Both the position numbers and the translations under genes were made by a program. This document shows positions 10,528 through 22,544 of a stretch of 64,000 nucleotides of DNA, one piece after another. Within the stretch, counting starts at the first letter, position 1. Every line of letters begins with the position of its first letter. Location: assembly GCA_958298945.1 (NCBI GenBank), contig OY282606.1:27191740-27255739 (forward strand). The letters are read 5' to 3'. The stretch comes from Atherix ibis. Taxonomy: Eukaryota; Arthropoda; Insecta; Diptera; Athericidae. The notes below the pieces were generated by a model. That model saw nothing but the letters and a program-made list of their open reading frames with translations. It made no database searches and was not told where the DNA came from.

Positions 10528-11720
10528 CCAGGTGTATAAGCTTAAATCAGCTGTTTTTTATTAAAAAAAACACATATTTTTTTTTCATAAAAAGCAAAAA
10601 CAAATTTATTCAAAGTAATTGCCCTCGATAGCTACACATTTTTCCCATCTTTCGGGCAATTTGTGGATACCAGGCCAAAAAAATTCCTTCTCTTTCGAGG
10701 CACACCACTCATCAAGCCATTTTCGGACGTCTTCGTAAGAATCGAAGTGCTGCTCAGCGAGCGCGTGGCCCATCGACGAAAATAGGTGGTAGTCGGAAGG
10801 GGCCAGGTCTGATGAATAAGCTGGGTGGGGTAGCACATCCCAGTTGAGTGTCTCCAAGTAGTTTCGGACCATTTTGCACTTGTGCGATGGTGCGTTGTCG
10901 TGGAGGAAAATCAGCTTGTCATGTCTTTGTTGATAACCCGTCCTTTTTTAACGTAGAGCATGGTGCAATTTGATCAGTTGTTGGTGGTAGCGGTGGGCAT
11001 TGACAGTTTTCAACATATCATAGTAGACGAAACCCTACTGATCCCACCAAACGCACAGCATTGTCTTCCGTATGAAGCGATTTGGTCTTGGGGAAGATGT
11101 TGATGGTTGGCCGGGATCAACCCACGATTTCTTGCGTTTAAGATTCTCGAAATATATCCAGTTTTCATTGCCTGTCACAATCCGATGCAGGTGCGACTTT
11201 CTTTTTTGTCTGGCGAACAATATTTCGCATGTGTTTTTGGCGTCACTCCATCTGCCTATTGTTCAATTCATGTGGCACCCATTTTCAGATCTTTCCAATC
11301 TTTCCCATTGCACGCAGATGCAGAAAAATGGCTGGTTGAGTAACACCTAATTGCTCCGCGAGCATTTTTTGCGTTTGTGTATCGTCTTCGTCCAAAAGAG
11401 CATGCAATTGATTGTCCTCAACCTTCCTAGGCCGATTTTCACGCTTCTTGTCCCACAAGTCAAAATTACCGCTTTTGAACCGACGAAACCAAACTCGGCA
11501 CGTTGTTTCCGATAAAGCACTGTCACCATAGGCCTTCATAAGCATTCGATGCGATTCGGCAGCCGATTTCTTCGAATTGAAGCAGAAAAGCAGAGCTTCC
11601 TGCATATGCTCCTTTTCTGGTACAAAACTAGACACGATTACCAAAGGAAAAATGTATTTTGTTGTACGAAATTACTGACAATGTGCACTGATTAATGTTG
11701 ACAGATGTCAAACTAATAAA
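10526..11720 (-). mobile_element. MarB copy 1, mariner
   Basis: Left terminal repeat CCAGGTGTATAAGCTTAAAT begins at 10528 after the TA at 10526-10527; it matches the 3' end of MarB2. The right end (about 11700-11740) is eroded and its exact position is uncertain. It carries a minus-strand transposase pseudogene of the mariner type that starts with SSFVPEKEH. Confidence 0.8.
10606..11644 (-). pseudogene. MarB1 transposase pseudogene
   Basis: DNA-binding and DDE transposase of a mariner. N-terminal third intact in one frame (11285-11644): SSFVPEKEH, then KSAAESHRMLMKAYGDSALS, CRVWFRRFKSGNFDLWDKK and LLDEDDTQTQKMLAEQLGVT. The usual ATG before SSFVP is GTG here. A second frame (11035-11220) holds HLHRIVTGNENWIYF; the expected TGDE is TGNE, so the first catalytic Asp is lost. 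A third frame (10606-10872) ends with YSSDLAPSDYHLF (third Asp) and GIHKLPERWEKCV. Frameshifts separate the parts, so it is non-functional. Confidence 0.85.
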
Positions 11721-11911
11721 AAAACTAATAGATATTTATTTACTCTATTCATTTGTTCAGTCAACTAATACCCTAGTAGTTTCAACAGTTTTTTTTCTCC
11801 AAAAATGTGATATCTAATCAAAAAAACATTGGCCTTAAAATAAATTGTAGGTGATTTAGAACAGACAAAAAACATAAGTATGAATTAAGGATATTTTATT
11901 TTATCTCCCAT

Positions 11912-12035
11912 AATATTATTTTGATGCCGTAAGTCCAAAAGCAAATCGATAAATACCTCACGATAGCCGACGACCGATTCTATTGAATTTTTCCGCTAAT
12001 GGCAGAAATCTTACAAATATTTGTTTAATATTGTA
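11912..12035. repeat. Direct repeat flanking MarB1, right copy
   Basis: Second copy of 10416-10527: AATATTATTTTGATGCCGTA, AAGCAAATCGATAAATACCT and GGCAGAAATCTTACAAATAT are shared. It carries about 11 extra bases in the middle. About 190 bp of unrelated DNA separates it from the MarB1 right end. Confidence 0.8.
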
Positions 12036-14790
12036 TAAAAAATTAATAATTTAAGCAAAACCATTAAGAATATTAAACGTCTTGAATTCTATAGTAAGAA
12101 AAACGTTTATTGTACATTATTTTGCAATGCATTTACTTTCAATAATCGTACACACGTACAATATTAACAATATAATCAACTCCTGATTAAAGATGCATTT
12201 ATTCTTCATCACGACTGTTATTCACTGAAAATCATTTTTAATGTCTTAATAACATTTGAAATTTCTTTACTTATTTTCATTTTGTTTTTTTTTACTACTT
12301 TTTCTTAGTTTGTGCATAAAATAGAATCGTTTAAGTACTCCTTTCTATCGATTAAAATACGATACGAACGTTTGTGGTCAAGAATAAATTTTCATTTCGT
12401 AATAATAGATATTCAACCATAAAGTCATGTTTCATAGATAATTATGAACCAAAGGGGGCAATTAAGACAGATCAGTTCAATTACTTTAGAATAACTATTA
12501 TACAGAGTAGAATTTTAATGGTGTAACTTATTACTTCCTGGTTTGTAGTTTGGTGTACAACATTTGAGTAAGATTTCTGCCGTGTCTGCTCGAAGGCCTA
12601 TGGACACCCAAGAACAATATGGACTCTTGAATAGTTTTAGAAAAAGTTCTGCAACTAATCTGGTAGTTTATAAAGAACCCATTTATCTAAACTGGATTTT
12701 ATAATAATTCCAGCTTGAGTAAATTTAACTTAAATAATTTTCGGTATTAAAACCATACCATAAGTAACGATTGTTTTTTTTTCTGCTTAAATTTGAATTT
12801 TATTTATTTTACAAAAGTTAATAAATCTTCTTGAAAATATACTGCACTAATAAAATAAAAGATTTATAATATATCAGACATCCAAAAAAAAAAAATTAAT
12901 GCAAATCACGTTTTTTATTCGACCTAAAATGGTAAACTACAATATTAAGTCAATTTTGGTTGTGCAGAATTTATTTCTGCTTTTACATGGCAAGAATAAG
13001 TGTAGTGTACAAAAAGCCAAATAGATTAAAAGTGGTGAAAATTTTATTTAATTTTCATATGAAATTCGAACCAATTTATTTTATGAAATTGATTTTAATG
13101 AAAGACAATGGAAAAAATGCAAATGCGCGCGTTTATTCAAACGTAATAAAGGTGGTTGTCAAGCAGTTGACACACATGCCAGTCGGTTTTCATTGGTTCA
13201 TTGCTGATTCTAGTCTAGCATCTGAATGCACAGGAAATGCAGTAGTTTTTTTTAATATTATTGTTGTTAAGACTACCAGTTGCATCCCTGTCATAGTTTA
13301 GATCACTTCAATCTATATGGACTAAATCAATGGCAAAAGAAGTAGACACTACCGATGCCAGGATAAGTACTGACATCTCAGCGATTATGGAAGCTGCCAC
13401 AATATTTTGATAGTAAAATAATCCCTGATGACTGACTGCTGCGGGCATGTGTTTTTCATCAACAGGAGCTTCGATTCCGCTATTGGACAAATTGAAATCT
13501 GTCACATGCTAAACAGATAAGTCCGACGTGACCGTGGTACTCGCGCAACTAAGCCATATTTGGAGGCGCTGAGCACCGAATCGCCGATCCCATTTGTAGG
13601 CAGATGATCATCCATCCCTATATACACATTCATACATACTTATCAGACTGCCCATGGACAGTGGATTGTTGGAGAATTTTTCACCGCATAAATTTTTCCT
13701 ATTAAAAGTAGTTGACATCTGAAAGAGCCATTGAGTAACAAGTGCAGCTGAACATATTCTAATGCGATGGACTAACTACCATATCCAGACTGAATAAACA
13801 TGGCCAGGCCATGTAACACTTTGTTTGGAAACGATTTTGCATACTTCCAAGATGGTCAGCCTGGTAGTTTCTGGATACTTGTTAGTAGTTCGGATACACG
13901 TATCAGCGTACTGATCGCATTCAAAGCCCATTTCAACTTCATAATTGATGTGAATTCAAAACGACTTTCTATGCGCTTATTGGTGTACGAAATTCATGCG
14001 AATTGTTCACAGAATAATTTCTAAACTAAATTAAAATTCCACATCAAATACACTTCTACCAATCATGGTGTTAAATTGGAAAGACTCTAAACTATTTCAA
14101 GTCCTGTAATAAAATTTAAAGCAGATTCTCTCGCTTTGATTGGACTAAATTTGAATATACGATGTGGGCGATAACTAAACAAGATTACCACCATTCACCA
14201 TTAAATGACACACTTCATAGCTTCCATAGTCTAAATAATGAACGCTATTTTATTAGGCAAATAATCCTAAATATGGTCTGTCGAATTGTGCTTGCGTTGA
14301 CACAGTAAACTAAGAGCCACTAGGTTAATCAAACCATAAAATCTTCTTTCACCCTTATTTACAAAATTATTCGATTTTTTAACATAACAAGTTTTTCCAT
14401 TCATTCTGAGTAAACTATTTTGCGAAATTTTAGCAGCCTAATTTTTTAATCTACTACATTTTACGCAATAAATTAATAATAACTAATGGTTATATAAAAA
14501 TTATTTTCTGAGGTAATATTGTTAAAGTCCAATCAAATTTTTGTATTCTTCGTAGGTTAATGCAGTTTATTTTATTATCCATTTTAAAATTTGGAAATTG
14601 ACGCTCCTTTAATTTAATAGCTAATAAAGATAAATATTATTTAAAACTAAATATATTGAGGTTAAAGCTTGCCATTTAGTAAAATAAAGTACAAAAATTT
14701 TGAAAATTCCTAATTGATGATATTGTCTTTGAATATCTTCTATAGACACTTCCATCGAAGGAATCTCTCTTAATTAGATCGGAAAAAAAT
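12036..14790. other. No supported gene; two weak ORFs
   Basis: AT-rich with a less AT-biased part at 13080-14000. The minus-strand frame 13308-13505 contains a hydrophobic segment (IVAASIIAEMSVLILASVV). Just before it, on the minus strand, is a pyrimidine-rich ATCTGTTTAG that could be a splice acceptor. A plus frame at 12960-13301 has no recognisable motif. Either could be an exon fragment or chance; I cannot name a product. Confidence 0.35.
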
Positions 14791-14853
14791 AGACTGTCAA
14801 AATGTAAGAAAATAAAAAATTTTATTTTATTTTCTTACATTTTTTGGCAGTCT
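14791..14853. repeat. Inverted repeat (hairpin)
   Basis: AGACTGTCAAAATGTAAGAA at 14791 and its near-complement ending at 14853, arms about 26 bases, short AT loop, a couple of mismatches. Not part of a recognised element. Confidence 0.75.
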
Positions 14854-15099
14854 TTATTTTATAATAATTTATATTATGTAAAAAATTAAAATAAATGAAA
14901 GAAAATTAAAAATTGAAAACTGCATTATCGACCAACTGCGTTACCGACAAAAAATTAATAATTTATTATTCATTTTTCGGTTCGGAAAGTACAGCTTCTT
15001 CGTTAAATAACTATTTTTGTTATAGAAAATTTTAAATAAAAATTGTTTAGCATTAGGAACGGCATTTTTTTATTATTAATTTATTTATTATAAAACGAG

Positions 15100-15480
15100 A
15101 TACGAAAAATTGTAAAAATTGAAAATATCTACAGAAATGGTGTTTAAGAGGATAAATTTTCTTCAGCAATGAGGCTCATTTTCGGAGTTCAAAAAAATCA
15201 TTAACGACTGTCCGTATTGGCTTTATTGCGCAGAAAGTCATTAGTCCGTATTGGCTTTATTGCGCAAAAAGTGCTCATCATACCTAATGTTAATTGGCCT
15301 CCAAGATCGTATGACGCCATTGACCTTTTATACAAATAATTTTTAAATTTTTTATACAATATTTAGAATAAAATTTTTTTTAAATAAATAATACCAAAGT
15401 ATAAGCTAAATTGAAGTTAATTTTTAATATACTTTAATTATTTCCGAAAAATAAATTAAATGTTGACACTAACTTGGCTC
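15100..15480 (+). mobile_element. DD41D transposase relic L1
   Basis: First-Asp motif codons at 15164-15180 (AGCAATGAGGCTCATTTTCG, S-N-E-A-H-F). After a deletion come codons like LALLRKK (about 15250-15275) and NWPPRSYDAIDLL (15291-15330), the third-Asp region where CDLTPLD is expected. The junction contains a 34-bp tandem duplication (15210-15272). Confidence 0.7.
15210..15272. repeat. 34-bp tandem duplication
   Basis: GTCCGTATTGGCTTTATTGC and the next nine bases occur at 15210-15238 and at 15244-15272, one mismatch, inside DD41D relic L1. Confidence 0.85.
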
Positions 15481-16535
15481 TTGAATTTTAAAATAATGTG
15501 TTTGGATATGAAAATAAATATTTTTGTTGTTATCATTTCAGGTAGCATTTAGTACACAGAAGGAATTACTTTAAACTATCTGAATAGTAGGTCTATAAAT
15601 CATTGCAGTAAATGGTGCGATGCGTGGTAAATATTTTATAAGCAATTGTAAGACACGCAAATTCATTTACATACTGTGCTTGTCATGTAACATGCACCAA
15701 TCTGCACTATGGCGGAATTCGGAATTTGAATTGAATTAGGCTGTGACAGAGCTTACGTAGGCTCTGCTCTGCAGTGTAGATAATTTAGAGACACCAGATG
15801 ACTGGTAAGTTAATAAATGCACTTAAACAGACATTTAACAAAATGCAAAATTTGCAATTGCTCGCAATTCGTGCGATAACATCTCGGTAGGTCGATATCC
15901 ATTTGGGTCAATTTGAATATAGTCAAGCACGGATAGAACTGATCGTCTATTTCTTGAAAAGTGGAATTGTTTCAGGGATTGTCCTCAAAGTGAAATCTAC
16001 GTAATTACTAGGGGCCGTAAGGTTAGGCTGGCAGGATTCGGTGGGGTGGTCAGCTCAAATGTCGCAAGAAGATACATTGTGGTGGATTGTAAATTTATTT
16101 ATGTGTCCCGGTGACAACACGAAGGGTAACAAGATGTAAGCGTGCTTAAATGTCAGTAATTATTGCTAAAAATTATAAATTCAATTCGAAACTCGAATAG
16201 TTAATTAAGAAATCGATTCAAATATGAAAAATATAGGTGTATGCAAAAGATCGATATCTTTATAAGGAATGTAAAATTATACCACGTTGTTATGATAGCA
16301 TTGATAGCATTGCTCAGAGTTAGTCAATTTTTTTGTTCTATTATAAATTACTAGATTTTAAATTAAATGTGCTCTGTAAAAATAAAAATTTTGCTTGAAT
16401 GGGATTTTTTTTATTAAAGCATAAATTATTGTACTAATTTTTACTAAATTATTTAAAGAAACAAAGTAACAGCACCAGAAATACTCAAACTGTTAACTAA
16501 AAGAATAAGACTTATTTTTACTCCCTTTGGCGTAC
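15480..16535. other. No gene seen
   Basis: Mixed-composition DNA, less AT-rich around 15600-16140, with no recognisable coding motif, repeat end or RNA gene. Confidence 0.4.
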
Positions 16536-16539
16536 ATAC

Positions 16540-18325
16540 ATCAGAGGAGGAGTCGTTTCCACTCTTCGGCTTCAACTTAAATCAACTTCAGCTCATCGGT
16601 TACATTTTCTTGTGATATTATTGATGCTATCAATATGACATCCTTTTAAGTATTTTTCTTTATCTTGGGGAATAAAATAGAGCCACAAAGACTATGTTCA
16701 GGTGTATAGGGGGCTCCGGAAACCCCTAGTGTGTTTTAATACGCGGGGAACCAGTTTTCGTTAAGGACTACTTGGTCCATACTTCTACTCAAAGAACTAT
16801 AGTACGGACCATTGTAATTTCTTAGGCACTGCTGGGTCGGCTCAGGTTTGCAGGTTCTCCAAGACTCGTATGCCGCTACTGGTATTGATCATAGTTTCAT
16901 CGTTCTCCCAGAAGAGGCCCCGTTACGGAAGGCTTTTATCTATAGTACCAAAATGACATTCTTTCAAGTATTTTTTTTATCTTGCGGAATTAAATAGAGC
17001 CACAAAGAGTGTGGTCAGGTGAATAGGGGGCTCTAAAAATCCCCTATTGAATTCTACCACCATGGGCCTCTCTGAACCTGGGGAACCAGTTTTTATTAAC
17101 AATACTTGGTCCGTACTCTTACTCAAAGGACTACAGTACAGATTCTTGTAACTCCATAAGCACTGCTAGATCGGCTCAGGACCACATGTTCACCAAGAAC
17201 CGTACACATATGTCACTTCGGGTATTAATCAAAGTTTCATCGTTCTCCCAGAAAAGGCCCCTTTGCGGGAAGCTGTTATCAACAGTAGCAAAATTACATC
17301 CTTTGTAGTTTTTTTATGTTGTGGAATATAATACAGCCACAAAGAATGTGGTCAGGTAAATAGGGGGCTCTAAAAATCCCCTAGTGTGTTCTACCATCAT
17401 GGGGCTCCCTGAACTTGGGGAACCAGTTTTTGTTAAGACAACTTGGTCCGCACTATGACTCAAAGGACTATAGTATGAGCCCTTGTATTTTTCTAGGCAC
17501 TGCTAGGCAGACTCAGGACCGCAGGTTTGGCAAGACCCGTATGACGCTTCTGGTATAGTTCATAGTTTCATTGTTCACCTAGAATAGGCCCCGTTACGTG
17601 AGGCATTTATCTATAGTATCAAAATGACATCCTTTCTAGTATTTTTTATCTCGGGAATTTGAAAAGGTTACTCGAACTATAATTAGGTGAAGAGAGAGCT
17701 ACAAAAATCTCTTTTTTCGACAAAAATTTGTTAATGGAGATGGTCATAAGCGCTTCCAAAGACCCTTTTCTCAGTCCTTTCAAAGACCTCTTTATAAAAA
17801 TTCAATGGACAGTTTGGACTGGAGGCATGAAGATTCGGATGTTGAAAATCTCCGAATGGGGTTCGCCCACCTTCCTGACTGCGTTCAGGTGAAAAGGGAG
17901 ACTAGAAAACCCTTTTCCGACAGTGACTCGTATATAGAGATGATCGTCCCACATGGACATTGTTACGGTGGAGCATCCAAGTGTCTGCAATGTTCTTATT
18001 CTTTATAATAAAAATAAACTCAGTGCAGGTTGTCCTGGAGGCACGAGATGCTTAGTTGTTTCACTTTTTTATCAATATTCTATAACAGATCAGCTTCAAT
18101 ATTAATCGTAAATGGTCTGGCCTCACAAGAACCCTTACACGATCAACTTTTTCTTCAGTTTTCAATGTTAAAGACCTTCTTGAGCAAGGTTCTTGTTCCA
18201 CTACTCCTCGGCCCCCAAAAAATGCTTTCTGCTACCGAAAAATTTACGTTTCTGATAAGGAATATTTTCCATGGGCTCATTAGAATATTTTCCATAGGCC
18301 ATAAAGTAGCACGATTTTTTTATCT
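16540..18325 (-). mobile_element. MarF relic 2 with tandem catalytic-core array
   Basis: Read on the minus strand, 18325-17720 is an N-terminal third (LTLKTEEKVDRVRVLVRPDH, the linker between the two helix-turn-helix motifs). It is followed leftwards by tandem units of about 317-340 bp, starting near 17625, 17295, 16955 and 16638. Each unit encodes decayed versions of NDET(L/M)I (first-Asp region), a segment near IVL.VEVWTK and PPIHLT (for PPYSPDL). Each then reaches FPKIKKYLKGCHFD-like C-terminal codons. The leftmost unit carries the true end (like FEEWKRLLL, 16540-16600). No unit keeps an open frame. The same N-terminal/C-terminal order as MarF relic 1 supports one element. Confidence 0.65.
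16629..17720. repeat. Tandem array, about 330-bp unit, 3-4 copies
   Basis: Recurrent phrases at regular spacing: CAAAATGACATTCTTTCAAG and variants; GAGCCACAAAGAGTGTGGTC; GGGGAACCAGTTTTTGTTAA; CATAGTTTCATCGTTCTCCC. Period about 317, 340 and 330. Composed of MarF catalytic-core sequence in minus orientation. Confidence 0.85.
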
Positions 18326-18329
18326 TAAA

Positions 18330-18770
18330 ACTTAATAGTTAACCTTTGATAATAATTATTTCTGGTGTCTAACTCCAAATGCATTTATACCTTCCAAAAG
18401 GTGCGCTTAACGTCTAGAAACTATATGCGTACTAGAAAATACTTATTCAGATTAAATTAAATACTTGACCTCAGATGAACAAGAATTTAGTTAAAATTAG
18501 TTTGCGGAATTTGTCACCATAACCAATGAGGAAATAAAATTTTTGTAAAATAATTAATTTGACCATAAAGAAAATTGTTAATAATTTATAATGAAATAAT
18601 TTTTATGACTTACAAAATATATTATTTCTTATTATTACTTAAAATTATTAAAAACAATTAATTTTTATATGGGAAACTTGAGGTAGAATCAAAACAAAAT
18701 AAAGGCTTTAGAAATAAAATGAAATTTTTATTTTTATTTTTATTTTTATTACTTTAAATTTGTAAATTTG
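18330..18770. other. AT-rich DNA with (TTTTTA)n
   Basis: No gene seen. A hexamer tract TTTTTA repeats about four times at 18725-18750. Confidence 0.5.
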
Positions 18771-19305
18771 CTATTTTTGCATAAAGTATAAAATTACTCA
18801 AATATATGCTATGTAATTTCTTATAGGACTCGATTCTTTTGGGGTATTTTTTTATGATTTCATCACATATTTTGGACTGTAACATGAATGTTGGTTTTAA
18901 ATACTTTTAAGTTTACAAATTATTTGGGGGTTAATTGGCATCAACAAATTTTGAAAATACGAATTCTGGAAATTATTTGTCAATAGAATTAAGCAAAAAT
19001 ATATCGTGCTATGTAGCTTATTGCATTTTCCTATTATAATCACATATATTCCAGATTATAGTCTTTAAGTTTAGATTTTAAAAAAGTTTGCTTACGTACA
19101 ATAATAGCGCTCAAGCGAAAAATGAACCACCAAGCAAAAAATGAGCCTCATCGCTGAAGACCATAATTCCTCTTAAAGCACGAAATATGACTACAGGCAA
19201 ATTACCACTTTTGTAGAAAGTTTTCAAAATGTTAGCTTCACTTTTTAAATATGGACCTCAGAATTAACGGTTTTTTAAAGAAATATGAACCAATGACACG
19301 TTAAA
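18770..19305 (-). mobile_element. DD41D transposase relic L2
   Basis: Minus-strand relic that still has the first catalytic motif intact as VFSDEAHFLLGG (about 19140-19180). It then jumps by deletion to ERYY codons, followed by decayed second- and third-Asp regions. The left part (18830-18900) is the C-terminal segment found in all family members (CGATTCTTTTGGGGTA..., rich in Lys/Asn codons). The segment upstream of the SDEAHF codons is interrupted by MarA2a. Confidence 0.7.
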
Positions 19306-20478
19306 ACAAAAGGTCTTTTAAAAAAAGTATCGCGAATTTTGTGTTTTTTTCAAAAATTATTTATTTATTTATGAATATCTATTTTGTCCCCTTCAAAGTA
19401 ATCCCCACCAGATATTATTCCCACTTGTGCCAACGTTTTTCCCAATCGTCGAAGCATTTCAAAAAATCATTTTTTGTGATCTTGTTCAGCTCCTCCTTCG
19501 ATGCCGTCTTTATCTCCTCAATCGTACCATAGCATCACAGGGAGCCAGATCTGGGGAATACGATGGCTGTGGCATTATTAGTGTATTATTTTTGGCCAAA
19601 AATTCGCGCACAACCAACGAGGTTGCCCTGTGAGCAGGGGTGTTATCATGGAGCAAAAGCCAAGTTTTTTCTTCCACAAATCTGGAAGTTTCTGGCGGAT
19701 TGCTTCACACAACTTATGCATAACTTACAGGTAATATTCCTTATTGACCGTTCTACCCTGTGGCAAGAACTTCTGATGCACCATGCCCTTGCAATCGAAG
19801 TAAACTGTAATCAAAACCTTCACAGTCGAACGAACTTGGCGCGCTTTTTTCGGTCTTGGCTCGTGCGGCAGTTTTGGTTTCCACTTCATAACCATAAACC
19901 CATAATTCGTCACCAGTTATGACCCTCTGGAGAAAATTTGGGTCGCCGCGGACAGAGTCCAACAGCTCCTTAGCAATGTTAATGCGATGCTGTTTTTGGT
20001 CGAAATTGAGCAATTTTGGTACGAATTTCGCGGCGACCCGTCTAACACCGAAATCATTGGTAAAAATCAAATGGCACAACCCAAATCGATATGGTTAAGT
20101 CCTCAACAACTTCTCTAACGGTAAATCGACGATTGGCCAATACTATTTTCTTCACTTCATCAATGTTTTCGTCTGTTGCTGACGTGCTCGGGCGTCCGGC
20201 ACGCTTTTCATCGTTCACATGAGAACATTTTGTACCACCGATTAACATTACTGCGGGCCAAGGTAGATTCACCATATGCCACAGTTAACATTTGGAATGC
20301 GTCCACGCAATTAATTTTGTTTTTCACACAAAATTTGATAGAGATTCTTTGATCCATTTTTTGGAATGGGCAAAAATCGAAGACGAGCCAAAACACGTGC
20401 AAGCAAAGCAGCTGTCAAAAATTAACTAAACATTCGAATATGGCCGAACATTCAAAATGGCCGAAAAAAATCGAAAAT
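19306..20478 (-). mobile_element. MarA copy 2a, fused to copy 2b
   Basis: Nearly full-length MarA in minus orientation with a damaged 3' terminal repeat (AAAGGTCTTTTAAAAAAAGT near 19308). The transposase pseudogene covers GGTKCSHVNDEKRAGRPSTS, VKKIVLANRRFTVREVVEDL, KFVPKLLNFDQKQHRINIAK and VITGDELWVYGYE (first Asp). The third-Asp region has a deletion near 19530. The 5' terminal repeat is missing: sequence stops at ATCGAAAATCGATA and continues directly into the interior of another copy at 20479. Confidence 0.8.
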
Positions 20479-21149
20479 CGATACAGGGTGCCAGGTCTGG
20501 GGAATACGGTGGCTGCGGCTTTATTAGTGTATTGTTTTTATCCAAAAATGCGCGCAAAAGCAACGATGCTGCCCCGTGAGCAGGGGCGTTATCATGGAGC
20601 AAAATCCAAGTTTTTTCTTCCACAAATCTGGACGTTTCTGACGGATTGCTTCGCGCAACTTGCGCATAACTTGCAGGTAATATTCCTTATTAACCGTTCT
20701 ACCCTGTGGCAAGAACCCATGATGCACCACGACCTTACAATCGTAAAAAACTGTAACATTCGACTGAACTTGACGCGCTTTTTTCGGTCTTGGCTCGTGG
20801 GACAGCTTCCATTGGGATGATTGAGTTTTGGTTTCCACGTCATAACCATAAACCCATGATTCGTCACTAGTTATGACCCTTTGGAGAAAATTTAAGTCGT
20901 GACGGACAGAGTCCAGCAACTCCATAGCAATGTTAATGCGATGCTGTTTTTGGTCGAAATTGAGCAAAAATCGAAGACGAGCCAAAACACGTGCAAGCAA
21001 AGCAGTTGTCAAAAATTAACTGAACATTCAAAATGGCCGAACTTGACGGCATAAGTGAGAGATATGAGTACCAATATAACGCCACAAAAAAACGAAAATC
21101 GAATATACGTAACCCGCGGAAATTCAAAATTCGCGATACTTTTTTCGTA
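20479..21149 (-). mobile_element. MarA copy 2b, internally deleted
   Basis: Starts inside the third-Asp region (GTGCCAGGTCTGGGGAATAC) and runs to a 5' end lacking ten bases of the terminal repeat (GCGATACTTTTTTCGTAATC). An open minus frame of 162 codons (20524-21012) includes LLNFDQKQHRINIAMELLD, VITSDESWVYGYDVETK and FLPQGRTVNKEYYLQVMRK. It has the same helix-turn-helix deletion as MarA1 (junction near 20962-20972). Confidence 0.8.
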
Positions 21150-21229
21150 ATCATTTTTCGCAAATACAATGTCTTCTTCTCAATAACGTATAGTAATTCA
21201 GAGCGTTATGCATGGAAATTTTACTGATT

Positions 21230-21470
21230 GACATATCTACCCAGCGAAAAATGAGCTCATCAAAACTTGGCTACAACAAAATCACGAATTTGATAAAAAA
21301 AAATTACTGTGTAATGGTTACTTTTTCTTAAGTTAAAATATTTTTATTAAACAATGGCAATACTTATTCTATACAAACGTTATTTTAAATAGTATATTTC
21401 GCAAAAAATTCTTAGATAACAGAACTATCTTTTCCGAACCATAAAATGTATAATCCCATTAATTCAACAA
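21230..21470. mobile_element. Short DD41D fragments L3
   Basis: Minus-strand codons near 21235-21265 resemble a first-Asp motif (DELIFRWVDMSI for DEAHFSLGGYVN). A plus-strand 3'-end phrase TTTCCGAACCATAAAATG at 21430 resembles the family's common end. Too broken to orient as one element. Confidence 0.35.
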
Positions 21471-22540
21471 AAAAAACCCTTGTAATAAAAATTAGCCGAA
21501 CACATGTCCCTTAGTTTAATAACCAATTTACACTGGATTAATTACTAATAGTTTTTATTCCAAAAGAATTTCCAATAATATACTTAACTAAAAAAAAAAA
21601 ATATTCTTCCCTATTAGTTATTCGATAAAGTAAACTATTTTTGTTATTACATTAGATAAAGTGCAAAATATTAGCAATATTAACTCATGCTGTGATTAAA
21701 AATTTGAACATTTCTATCGTGGAATTTCGGACCCAGAAATATTGAGCCGTTATAAATGGTCACTACTTTCAACAGATACTCTCTCTCCACAATATTTAGA
21801 AACATTTTCGGTTCATTACCTCAGTGTTAAAGGTCAATCGATGGTGTCTACTAGTAAATTCTTCAAGAAATTCTAAAGCTACCCCACCAAGGAGATATTT
21901 GTGAGCGTTTAAAACTATGCAATATTAACAAAATATCAAACTAACAAAAAAAAGCCTATATAATAGCACTTAAAATCACTAATAAAAAAATTGTTGAATG
22001 CTCGGTAAAAATCATAATAACTTTATGTAAAAAGAAAAAAAGCTTATGAAAATTATTTTGTTCAATAATTCATTTAGACATAATTTCATTTGGCAACAAG
22101 ATGGAATTGAATCGCGAATAGAGTGGATTTGGAATGGTGTGGCGTCCAGTGGAGTAAAAGTCCACCGACATACCAGCAGCTGTCACATCGGCTAAGATGG
22201 TCTGCCACCGCTGACCTACCAAAGAACTTTCAAAGCAATTATGTGGGGTTCCTGGAGTCTTCAGAAGCGTGGCAGCCAAACTACTGTAAATTTTTCTTCT
22301 TCCATGAACATTTTTTTTTTACTCATTCTTCTAAAAGGTAAACGATTGCTATTTTGTCTGTGTATGCATACATGCGTACGATATTGGAAAAGCTTGAAAG
22401 TTTTCACTTCATTCATTAAATCTTGTTGAATTTTTTTCCCTCTTCTTTTTATTCTTTCTACAATATTAATTAAAAAAACTTGTCTAGAGTACATATAATA
22501 TATCAAAAATATTTTTTTTATATTAAATAGTTATCCATTT
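21470..22540. other. AT-rich DNA, no gene seen
   Basis: No coding motif recognised. Frames near 22070-22430 on both strands are short and featureless. Confidence 0.4.
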
Positions 22541-22544
22541 TAAG

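Noticed and set aside
10416..12035. LTR retrotransposon with direct terminal repeats
   Set aside because: No gag-pol coding, no primer-binding site or polypurine tract, and the interior is mostly a mariner.
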